Source: Candidatus Aminicenantota bacterium
Lineage (GTDB): Bacteria > Acidobacteriota > Aminicenantia > Aminicenantales > Saccharicenantaceae
Length of the DNA stretch: 7,110 nucleotides
Direction of reading: 5' to 3'
Assembly (NCBI GenBank): GCA_022867105.1
Contig: JALHVH010000280.1
Coordinates: 1-7,110 of the forward strand
The notes under the pieces were generated by a model. The model did no database searches, was not told where the DNA came from, and was given only the letters and a program-made list of their open reading frames with translations. Position numbers and translations under genes: made by a program. The stretch's first letter is position 1, and each line of letters starts with the position of its first letter. Below, piece by piece: positions 1-5,358 of this stretch.

Positions 1-536
1 AGGATGCCCTGGTTGTGGGCGAAGACGAGGAAGCGGGCGAGCGCCGCCAGGAGCCGGGAAAGGTCTTCGGGCGGGAGCGTCCGGAGGAGGCTCCGGACCT
101 CCGGGGCGGCGGCGATCCGGGCGGCAACGAAGTAGCTTTCGACGACGAAACCGCGCTCGCGGCGCTCGAGATAAGCCAGGGGGAGGGGCGTCGGCACCCT
201 GCGGACGAGACAGGCGGCCGCCCCGCGCCAGGCCTTGGCGGCCTTGCCGGGGACGACGAGCGTCTTGATCTTCTTGAAACCCGAGGCACGGAACTCCTTG
301 ACCACGGCGTCAACGGCGGAAGCGGCTTGGGGCGGGCCGGACACCGGGATGGAAACGGCGGCCACCAGGTTGCGTTTGTCGAGAAGGACGCGGGCGGCGG
401 GGCCGGAGACAAGAGCGCGGCCTCTGGAAAGGGCGCGGAGGAACTCGGGGGTATTGTAGTCCGGATGGACCCGGCCCTTGAAAGCACCGAGCGTCACCGG
501 CACGCCGAACGTCTGATATGCGTTTTTATCTTTCAT
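1..536 (-). CDS. Kdo/WaaP (InaA) family lipopolysaccharide kinase, N-terminal part, cut by the left edge
   Basis: The minus strand stays open from an ATG at 536-534 to the window edge, giving 178 complete codons and no stop. An in-frame TAA (548-546) lies four codons before this ATG, so the start is well bounded. A weak AAGAG precedes it. The protein looks like a small eukaryote-like kinase of the Kdo/WaaP group. A candidate ATP-binding lysine is K80 in VVKEF. A GKAAKAWRGA stretch (about 97-106) and VPTPLPLAYLERR (114-126) match the family pattern of a conserved helix followed by a V-P-T-P turn. VVESYFV (131-137) fits the hinge. FAHNQGI (172-178) is the lead-in to the H-x-D catalytic loop, which would lie just outside the window. 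Family members phosphorylate heptose or Kdo of the LPS inner core on the cytoplasmic side. It lies 37 bases downstream of the GT4 gene, probably in the same transcript. Whether the acceptor is heptose (WaaP-like) or Kdo (KdkA-like) cannot be told. Confidence 0.75.
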   Translation of the reverse strand, partial: MKDKNAYQTFGVPVTLGAFKGRVHPDYNTPEFLRALSRGRALVSGPAARVLLDKRNLVAAVSIPVSGPPQAASAVDAVVKEFRASGFKKIKTLVVPGKAAKAWRGAAACLVRRVPTPLPLAYLERRERGFVVESYFVAARIAAAPEVRSLLRTLPPEDLSRLLAALARFLVFAHNQGI

Positions 537-573
537 ATCATTCTCTTAAGCGGCGCAAGCCGTATTCGCAGGC

Positions 574-1686
574 TTATGCCCGCGGCGACATCTTTTTTAT
601 CATATTTTTAAGCGCCGACGCCAGCGCGATCGGTGTGAAGCGCTCCCTGGCCAAACGGTGGCCGCCGGCGGCGATCCGTTCGCCGAGGGCCGCGTCCTTC
701 TTCAGGGCGAGGACGGCGTCCGCGATCGTTTCGGCGTAAGGCTCGCCGCAGAGGAGGATGTTCTCGCCGTGGGTGAAGAACTCCTCCGCCGCCGGGGTCC
801 GGGCGGTGATCACAGGTCTCCGCATGCCCAACGATTGATAGAGCTTGTGTGGGACGACGCGGCGCGCCTTCGCCGTCCGGCCGAAGACGCCCAGGCAGAC
901 GTCGGACGCGGCGATGAGGGCCGGGATCTCATGATAGGGCACCCAGGGCTCAAACCGGCAGTTCGCGGCACCGATCGACAGGGCCAGTTCCTTCGCCCGC
1001 ACCCAGGTCTGGCCGGAGCCGACGAAGCGGAAGACGACCGAAGGGTCGCGGCCGAGGACGACGCGGGCGGCCTCGACGGCCGAATCGACGCCGTGGAGCG
1101 GCAGGAATGAGCTTAAGAAGAGGACGGTGAACGGGTCGTCTCGGGGGCCGGACGGCACGCGGTCGGGATCGAAGAGCTCGTCGTCGTAGCCGACGGGAAT
1201 GACGCCGATTTTGCGGGCGGGCACTCCGTACGCTCGGCAGAACAGGTCTTTGTGGGCGCCGGTGTCGGCCAGGATGAGGTCGGAGAGCCGGAACGACCAG
1301 GCGTCGATCCGGAAGTTCCACCAGGCATGGAGAGAGGACGGCGGCCGGCGCTTCCGGTCGAGGATCTTGGTCTCGTAGCGGGGGGCGAGGGGGTCGAAGA
1401 CGAGCGGCTTGGCCAGGAGGGTCGCGAGGAAGCGTCCCAGCGGGACGTCCTTCTGGCAGAATTCTGGGACGAAGAGGCAGTCGAGGCGCGAGAGGGGGAT
1501 CCTGGGACCCGACCGCGGCGGGCCGGCCGCCAGGCGGGCCAGGAGCGTCGGGTAGCGGAGCCAGACCTTGAGGCTTTGGGGCGCCGGGTACTCGGCCACC
1601 TCGTCGCCCAAGGCGGCCAATCCCTTCCGGATGACGGCGTTTCTCGGATAGGAGGGATCGTAGGCGCCGATGAAGCCGAACTTCAC
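574..1686 (-). CDS. GT4-family glycosyltransferase (GT-B fold), probably LPS core or surface glycan
   Basis: This 370-residue protein has a usual length for family GT4. The N-terminal half (about 1-160) is the acceptor Rossmann domain, with a glycine-rich start (FGFIGAYDP, 3-11) and the linker IGVIPVGYDDELFDP (160-174), which resembles the VIPNGVD linker of this family. The donor domain starts at TVLFLSSFLPLHGVD (187-201). FVGSGQ (221-226) and SDVCLGVFG (261-269) follow the family order. The nucleotide-sugar site is PHKLYQSLGMRRPVITARTP (279-298), followed by the acidic EEFFTHGEN (301-309), equivalent to the E-x7-E region. No membrane segment is obvious. The start codon is GTG; an in-frame TAA eight codons upstream leaves no alternative start, and there is no Shine-Dalgarno sequence. 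A TATAAT box ends six bases before the GTG. The LPS gene neighbourhood suggests core or O-chain assembly; donor and acceptor sugars are not readable. Confidence 0.85.
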   Translation of the reverse strand: MKFGFIGAYDPSYPRNAVIRKGLAALGDEVAEYPAPQSLKVWLRYPTLLARLAAGPPRSGPRIPLSRLDCLFVPEFCQKDVPLGRFLATLLAKPLVFDPLAPRYETKILDRKRRPPSSLHAWWNFRIDAWSFRLSDLILADTGAHKDLFCRAYGVPARKIGVIPVGYDDELFDPDRVPSGPRDDPFTVLFLSSFLPLHGVDSAVEAARVVLGRDPSVVFRFVGSGQTWVRAKELALSIGAANCRFEPWVPYHEIPALIAASDVCLGVFGRTAKARRVVPHKLYQSLGMRRPVITARTPAAEEFFTHGENILLCGEPYAETIADAVLALKKDAALGERIAAGGHRLARERFTPIALASALKNMIKKMSPRA

Positions 1687-1692
1687 GCGTGT

Positions 1693-1701
1693 ATTATAGC
1701 A
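1693..1701 (-). promoter_or_regulatory. Extended -10 promoter (TGcTATAAT) of the GT4 gene
   Basis: The minus strand reads TGCTATAAT, a perfect TATAAT with an extended -10 TG. No good -35 lies 17 bases upstream; TTGCCG with a 19-base spacer is the closest. Six bases separate the box from the GTG start, so transcription would begin at or next to the start codon. The function is inferred from the match and position. Confidence 0.6.
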
Positions 1702-1707
1702 TCTTTA

Positions 1708-1736
1708 TTGACGTCGGCGGCAAGGTCGGATACGAT
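1708..1736 (+). promoter_or_regulatory. Sigma70-type promoter for the plus-strand LPS operon
   Basis: TTGACG (1708-1713) is separated by exactly 17 bases from TACGAT (1731-1736). The -35 matches the consensus at 5 of 6 positions and the -10 at 4 of 6, including the key first A and last T. Transcription would start near 1743, leaving a leader of about 16 bases that contains the ribosome binding site of the zinc-ribbon gene. The promoter overlaps the expected polymerase footprint of the divergent minus-strand promoter. Confidence 0.55.
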
Positions 1737-1744
1737 AGATATCG
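1733..1744. promoter_or_regulatory. Short inverted repeat over the operon -10/+1 region, possible operator
   Basis: CGATA-GA-TATCG is a perfect 5-bp inverted repeat with a two-base centre. It covers the end of the proposed -10 and the likely transcription start of the plus-strand operon. A repressor there would block initiation. It is short enough to arise by chance, and no regulator gene is visible nearby. Confidence 0.25.
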
Positions 1745-1746
1745 AG

Positions 1747-1752
1747 AGGAGA
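1747..1752 (+). promoter_or_regulatory. Ribosome binding site of the Trm112-like gene
   Basis: AGGAGA lies six bases before the ATG at 1759. It is the strongest Shine-Dalgarno sequence in the window and fixes the start of this short gene, even though the reading frame stays open far upstream, antisense to the GT4 gene. Confidence 0.8.
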
Positions 1753-1758
1753 ATCCCC

Positions 1759-1947
1759 ATGGCTTTGGACCCGGAACTGCTCGCCATCCTGGCCTGCCCC
1801 TATTGTAAGGCCGACGTGAAGGTGACGGCCGACGGACAGGGCCTGAAGTGCGTGGAGTGCCACCGCGTCTACCCGATCCAGGACGACATTCCGGTGATGC
1901 TCATCGACGAGGCCTCCATTGAGCCCGAGAGACAGACCAAGGGCTGA
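1759..1947 (+). CDS. Trm112-like zinc-ribbon protein (YcaR/UPF0434 type)
   Basis: This is a 62-residue protein. It opens with LDPELLAILACPYCKADV (3-20), the hallmark of the Trm112p-like family. Two Cys pairs, C13/C16 (CPYC) and C31/C34 (CVEC), form a likely zinc ribbon, followed by YPIQDDIPVMLIDEA (38-52), also characteristic. The length is normal for bacterial members of about 60 residues. In eukaryotes and archaea Trm112 activates methyltransferases; the bacterial role is poorly defined. Small members often lie next to LPS genes (E. coli ycaR is beside kdsB), so the position at the head of this operon is in keeping. The ATG was chosen for its AGGAGA site and because the family motif starts two codons later. 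The last 29 bases overlap the start of the heptosyltransferase, implying coupled translation. Confidence 0.88.
   Translation: MALDPELLAILACPYCKADVKVTADGQGLKCVECHRVYPIQDDIPVMLIDEASIEPERQTKG
1909..1912 (+). promoter_or_regulatory. Ribosome binding site supporting the TTG start of the heptosyltransferase
   Basis: GAGG inside the end of the zinc-ribbon gene lies six bases before the TTG at 1919. Going upstream in this frame a stop codon is soon reached. No ATG or GTG exists between that stop and the conserved KILLIRLRRIGD segment, so TTG is the only standard start. Confidence 0.55.
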
Positions 1948-2998
1948 TCCTTCCACCTTCCGTAAGATCCTTCTCATCCGTCTGCGGCGGATCGGCGACA
2001 TCATCATGACGACGCCGGCCGTGCGGGCCCTCAAACTCGCCCTTCCCCAAGCCGAGCTCGCCTACGTCGTCGAAGAGCCCTACCGCCGGCTCGTCGAGGG
2101 CAACCCCGACCTGGCCGAGATCATCGTCGTCCCCAAGGGTCAGACGGGCCGCGATTTCGCCGCCCTCGTCCGCCGCGTCCGGAAGGCACGGTTCGATGCC
2201 GTCCTCGATTTCCACGGCGGCCCCCGCGCCTCTCTCCTGACCCTTCTTTCCGGGGCGCCAATCAAGATCGGTTACGGGATCAAGTACCGGAGCTTCATCT
2301 ACGACGTCCGGGTCCCGCGCCGCACGGCCGGGGTCCGCATCCACAGCGTCGAGAACCACGTGAACCTCGTCCGGGCGTTGGGCGTCCCGGTGACCGAGGT
2401 CTCGGGGCTCGTCGTCCCCGAGGCGAGGCCTGAAGAGGCGGCTACGGTCCGCCGGTTCCTGGGCGAGAACGGGCTCGCGACCGGCGATACAGGCCGTCCC
2501 GTTGTCCTCCATATCGGGGCGGGAACGAAATTCCGTGACTGGGGGGCGGAAAACATGGCCGCGCTCGTCCGCCTGCTCGAGACGCGTCCCGGAGTCCGGG
2601 TCATCCTCATCGGCGGCCAGGAGGACCGGGCGATCGAGGCGGCGGTCCTGGAGCGGGCGCCCGGGACGTTCTCTCTCGTCGGCCGGCTCAACCTGGCCGA
2701 AACGCGGGAGCTCATCGCGCACGCGGCGCTTTTCGCCGGGCCGGACAGCGGGCCGATGCACATCGCGGCCGCGACCGGGACGCCCATCGTCGCCTGGTTC
2801 GGGCCGAACGTAACCGCGCACGTCGCGCCCTGGAAGCCGCGAGCGGAGGCGCGGACGATCGAAAAGGACCTGGACTGCCGGCCGTGCAAACAGAGAAAGT
2901 GCGTTCACGGAGACCTCCGCTGCATGCGAACGATCACGCCGGAGGAGGTCTTCGAAGCCTGTGATGTTATAATAGGCGGGAGACAAGGCGCGTCATGA
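1919..2998 (+). CDS. Glycosyltransferase family 9 (lipopolysaccharide heptosyltransferase)
   Basis: This 359-residue enzyme is predicted to transfer heptose from ADP-heptose to the LPS inner core in the cytoplasm. The N-terminal Rossmann domain opens with KILLIRLRRIGDIIMTTPAV (16-35), the typical GT9 signature. The C-terminal domain begins near RPVVLHIGAGTKFRDW (193-208) and contains GQEDRAIE (233-240). The donor-site motif FAGPDSGPMHIAAATGTPIV (272-291) is followed by WFGP (293-296). A Cys-rich stretch, C320, C323, C328 and C335, precedes ITPEEV (339-344), as in many GT9 proteins. Translation starts at TTG, 29 bases inside the zinc-ribbon gene, and ends in an ATGA overlap with the ligase-like gene. 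The last codons carry a TATAAT promoter candidate. The exact acceptor (heptosyltransferase I, II or other) cannot be assigned; family membership is secure. Confidence 0.92.
   Translation: MSPRDRPRADPSTFRKILLIRLRRIGDIIMTTPAVRALKLALPQAELAYVVEEPYRRLVEGNPDLAEIIVVPKGQTGRDFAALVRRVRKARFDAVLDFHGGPRASLLTLLSGAPIKIGYGIKYRSFIYDVRVPRRTAGVRIHSVENHVNLVRALGVPVTEVSGLVVPEARPEEAATVRRFLGENGLATGDTGRPVVLHIGAGTKFRDWGAENMAALVRLLETRPGVRVILIGGQEDRAIEAAVLERAPGTFSLVGRLNLAETRELIAHAALFAGPDSGPMHIAAATGTPIVAWFGPNVTAHVAPWKPRAEARTIEKDLDCRPCKQRKCVHGDLRCMRTITPEEVFEACDVIIGGRQGAS
2965..2973 (+). promoter_or_regulatory. Internal extended -10 promoter (TGtTATAAT) upstream of the ligase-like gene
   Basis: TGTTATAAT lies inside the last codons of the heptosyltransferase, 21 bases before the next ATG. 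It has a perfect -10 with the extended TG and no recognisable -35. It could drive extra expression of the genes from 2995 onward. A start near 2980 would give a leader of about 15 bases containing the AAGG site. Confidence 0.45.
2985..2988 (+). promoter_or_regulatory. Weak ribosome binding site of the ligase-like gene
   Basis: AAGG lies six bases before the ATG at 2995, with GGAG (2979-2982) further upstream. The ATG overlaps the previous TGA as ATGA, so termination-reinitiation coupling is probable as well. Confidence 0.45.
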
Positions 2999-4212
2999 AA
3001 TTATTCACAAGGGACCCTTCAAAGGACATCTGGGCCTCCCTGCCCGGGCAAGTGCTGGCCGCGAGCCTACTCTTTTCGATGATCTCCATCAGCCTGGCCG
3101 AGGGCTTCCTGTTTCTGGCCATCGTCCTCTGGGCTGTTTGGATTATCAAGGACAAACGGCCGTTCCGGGCCCCGGCGTTCTTCATTCCCCTGCTCGTCTA
3201 TTCGGCCCTGTCCGTCGGGGCGGCCGCTTTTTCCGTCAATCAGGCGGTCAGCTTTTTTAACCTTCGACAGCTGGCCCTCTATCTCATCATCCCCGTCGCC
3301 TACATGTCGCTCGGCTCGATCGAGGAGATCGGCAGGGCGAACCTGGCGGTCTTCGTTTCGGCCGCCGTGAGCATGGCGTATTCGTTCTATCATTTCGTCT
3401 TCAAGGCCGTTCCCGCCGAAAGGATCAAGGGGTTCATGGGCCACTACATGACCCAGGCGGGACTCCTTGTCCTGTTCATCTCCCTGGCCCTGGCCATGCT
3501 GTTCTTCGGGCGGAAGAAGGTCCGATGGCTGTGGGGAGCCGGCGCGGTGGCGGCACTGGCGGCCCTGGAGCTCACCCTGACCCGGAACGCCTGGATCGGA
3601 CTGGCCGTGGCGTTGTGCGTCCTCGTCTTTCTTTACAAGCCGAAGTTCGTGCTCGCCGTACCGGTCATCATCGTCATCGTCTTTTTCGCCAGCCCGGCCC
3701 CGGTCAAACAGAGGGCCCTCAGCATCTTCACCCTGCAGGGGTTCTCGAACCGGATCCGTGTCGAGTATTTCCAGGCCGGCCTTAAGATCATCCGCGACTA
3801 TCCTTTGTTCGGGACGGGGCCGGACACCGTGGACATGGTCTTCCAGAACCCGAAATACGGGCTATCCGAGGACGCCAAACGCAACGTCCACCTGCACAAC
3901 ACCCCGGTCCAGATCGCGGCCGAGAGGGGGATCCCGGCGCTCCTGGCCTGGTTGGCGTTCATCGTCTGGACGTTCCTGGAGCTGGCGAAGCTCACCTCGG
4001 TCCGGGGCAAGGGCAAGGAGCGCGCCGGAGGAAGGGACCCGGTCGTCACCCCGCTCGCGGCGGCCGCGCTGGCCGGGCTGACGGCTTTCGTGGTCAGCGG
4101 CCTTTTCGAGTACAACTTCGGCGACTCCGAGGTCTTGGTTCTCTTCTTGTTCCTGATGACAGTGCCGTTCGCGGCAAGCAGGGGGGACCTGACCCCCTCT
4201 AAAATAAGATGA
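2995..4212 (+). CDS. O-antigen ligase/polymerase family membrane protein (WaaL/Wzy-like)
   Basis: This is a 405-residue polytopic inner-membrane protein with about 11-12 hydrophobic segments. The first lie near 20-52, 61-80, 93-107 and 116-135; another group is near 155-171, 177-195, 198-213 and 218-232; the last are near 313-331, 353-371 and 378-393. The loop between about 233 and 312 is large and polar, as expected for the periplasmic loop of the Wzy_C/O-antigen ligase family. It holds a LFGTGPDTV motif (271-279) and HLHNTPVQIAAERG (299-312), whose H301 aligns with the periplasmic histidine needed by WaaL. TRNAWIG (196-202) carries the conserved arginine and tryptophan ahead of a membrane segment. 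Known members join undecaprenyl-linked O-antigen to the lipid A core or polymerise O-units. Ligase and polymerase are hard to tell apart by sequence; the core-gene neighbourhood favours ligase. It shares ATGA overlaps with both neighbours, and its last codons contain a hairpin. Confidence 0.85.
   Translation: MKLFTRDPSKDIWASLPGQVLAASLLFSMISISLAEGFLFLAIVLWAVWIIKDKRPFRAPAFFIPLLVYSALSVGAAAFSVNQAVSFFNLRQLALYLIIPVAYMSLGSIEEIGRANLAVFVSAAVSMAYSFYHFVFKAVPAERIKGFMGHYMTQAGLLVLFISLALAMLFFGRKKVRWLWGAGAVAALAALELTLTRNAWIGLAVALCVLVFLYKPKFVLAVPVIIVIVFFASPAPVKQRALSIFTLQGFSNRIRVEYFQAGLKIIRDYPLFGTGPDTVDMVFQNPKYGLSEDAKRNVHLHNTPVQIAAERGIPALLAWLAFIVWTFLELAKLTSVRGKGKERAGGRDPVVTPLAAAALAGLTAFVVSGLFEYNFGDSEVLVLFLFLMTVPFAASRGDLTPSKIR
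4180..4198. repeat. G/C palindrome at the 3' end of the ligase-like gene, possible REP-like remnant
   Basis: AGGGGG and CCCCCT form a perfect 6-bp stem around a seven-base loop (GACCTGA). The core GGGGACCTGACCCCC resembles the GGGGTCAGGTC-type palindromes often scattered in bacterial genomes near REP-associated tyrosine transposases; that comparison is from memory. It encodes the last residues of the ligase-like protein and ends 10 bases before the PHP start codon. No U-tract follows, so it is not a convincing terminator. Confidence 0.35.
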
Positions 4213-5354
4213 AAAGAAAGCTCCTGGCCGCGGTCCTCGCGATCCCCGTTATCTACCTCGGCTGGCTGGGTTTCGAGTCGTTCGGCTCACGACCCTACGT
4301 CAACGCCACGCCCCCCGCGCCCGCCCAGAACGCCCTCGAGGTCGAGGGAGTCTACCACATCCACACAAAGTTCTCTGACGGACACGCGTCCGTTGATGAG
4401 CTGACCGCCCAGGCGTCGCGCGAGAGACTCGATTTCCTCATCCTGACCGACCACGGCAACCCAAACTTCGAGAGCCTCCGGAGCCAGGGCCGGAAGGACG
4501 GTGTCCTCGTCCTAGCCGGGTCCGAGCTCAGCGTCAACCGCGGCCACCTGGTCGCCCTCGGCTTCCGGACGCCGGACCGGAATTTCTCCCAAAAGGCCGA
4601 GGACGCCGTCCCCGAAATCCAGGCGCTCGGCGGTTTTGCGGTCATCGCCCATCCCTACTCCAAGGTCAAATGGTCGTGGGGCGACGTCTCGGTCTATTCG
4701 GGCTTCGAGATCATCAACGCCGACACGATGTTCAAGAACAACGTCGGGCGCGTCCTGCCCTATCTGCCGCTCCTTCTCTTCCGTTCGCGTCTTCCGCTCA
4801 TCCGGATGCTCGAGCACCCGAAGGTCAACCTGGCGAAGTGGGACCAGCATAACACGACGGCCGTCGTCTACGGATATTTTAGTGCCGACGCCCACCTTTA
4901 CTACCGGGCCATTTTTTCCCTGCTCCGTCTCCACGTCCTGCTCGACGAACCGCTTGCGGACGGTTTTGACGCGGCCGCGGCCCAGGTCTACGCCGCCCTC
5001 AGGAAGGGCCGGTTCTTCAACGCCATCGAAGCGGCGGCCGGCGCCAGAGGATTCCGGTTCAAGGCTTTGGCGGCCGGGGGCGCGACCTTCCGGATGGGGG
5101 ACACGATCCCGGCCGGCGAGGCCGACGCCGCCGGGCCCATTCGGTTCGAGGCGTGGGCGCCGTTCTCGTTCGCGACCGAGATCCACCTCGTCCGCGGCGG
5201 GCGGACGATCGCGTCCGCGCGAAACGGCGTCCTGACGGCCGAGGCACAAGGGCCGGGCGTTTACCGGGTGGAAGTTTTCCTCAAAGAACGCTCGCCGCTC
5301 TCCACCGACATCCCGTGGATCATCTCCAACCCGATCTTCCTGAGAAAGGACTGA
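4209..5354 (+). CDS. Membrane-anchored PHP-domain metallophosphoesterase
   Basis: This is a 381-residue protein with an N-terminal positive patch and one hydrophobic segment (about 5-22), a signal anchor with no lipobox cysteine, so the rest should face the periplasm. The PHP domain has the full set of candidate metal ligands: H50 and H52 with D57 in HIHTKFSDG (50-58), D81/H82 in LTDHGN, E106 in AGSELS, H113 in RGHLVALG, H148 in AHPY and D227/H229 in SADAH. Residues 181-203 add a hydrophobic, Arg-containing insertion. A C-terminal beta-rich part (about 282-378) resembles the domain following PHP in CehA/McbA-like proteins. PHP enzymes hydrolyse phosphoesters with a multinuclear metal centre; the substrate here is unknown. 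Its gene lies between the ligase-like and heptose kinase genes. There is no clear Shine-Dalgarno sequence, so translation probably relies on the ATGA overlap. A role in trimming LPS or undecaprenyl-linked phosphate is inference only. Confidence 0.85.
   Translation: MKRKLLAAVLAIPVIYLGWLGFESFGSRPYVNATPPAPAQNALEVEGVYHIHTKFSDGHASVDELTAQASRERLDFLILTDHGNPNFESLRSQGRKDGVLVLAGSELSVNRGHLVALGFRTPDRNFSQKAEDAVPEIQALGGFAVIAHPYSKVKWSWGDVSVYSGFEIINADTMFKNNVGRVLPYLPLLLFRSRLPLIRMLEHPKVNLAKWDQHNTTAVVYGYFSADAHLYYRAIFSLLRLHVLLDEPLADGFDAAAAQVYAALRKGRFFNAIEAAAGARGFRFKALAAGGATFRMGDTIPAGEADAAGPIRFEAWAPFSFATEIHLVRGGRTIASARNGVLTAEAQGPGVYRVEVFLKERSPLSTDIPWIISNPIFLRKD
5345..5350 (+). promoter_or_regulatory. Ribosome binding site of the heptose kinase gene
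   Basis: AAAGGA, in the last codons of the PHP gene, lies eight bases before the first of two tandem ATG codons (5359 and 5362). Both are usable; 5359 is taken because its spacing to the site is closer to usual. Confidence 0.6.
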
Positions 5355-5358
5355 AGTC

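Noticed and set aside
537..573. Possible hairpin (AAGCC/GGCTT, 5 bp) around the GT4 stop codon as a terminator
   Set aside because: The stem is short, the loop is nine bases and no T-run follows on the minus strand, so read-through into the kinase gene is more likely.
15..739. Plus-strand open frames at the left end (up to 198 codons)
   Set aside because: They are antisense to the kinase and GT4 genes, are rich in Gly, Glu and Arg as GC-rich shadow frames are, and show no recognisable domain or ribosome binding site.
1252..1758. Upstream extension of the zinc-ribbon frame (231 codons in total)
   Set aside because: The upstream part is antisense to the GT4 gene and low in complexity. The Trm112 motif and AGGAGA site place the real start at 1759.
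1901..2986. Minus-strand open frame of 361 codons
   Set aside because: It is an Asp/Arg/Pro-rich mirror of the GT9 heptosyltransferase, whose motifs on the plus strand are unmistakable.
4180..4208. Rho-independent terminator after the ligase-like gene
   Set aside because: The stem is G/C-rich, but CTAAAATAAG follows instead of a U-tract on the plus strand, and the next gene overlaps by four bases.
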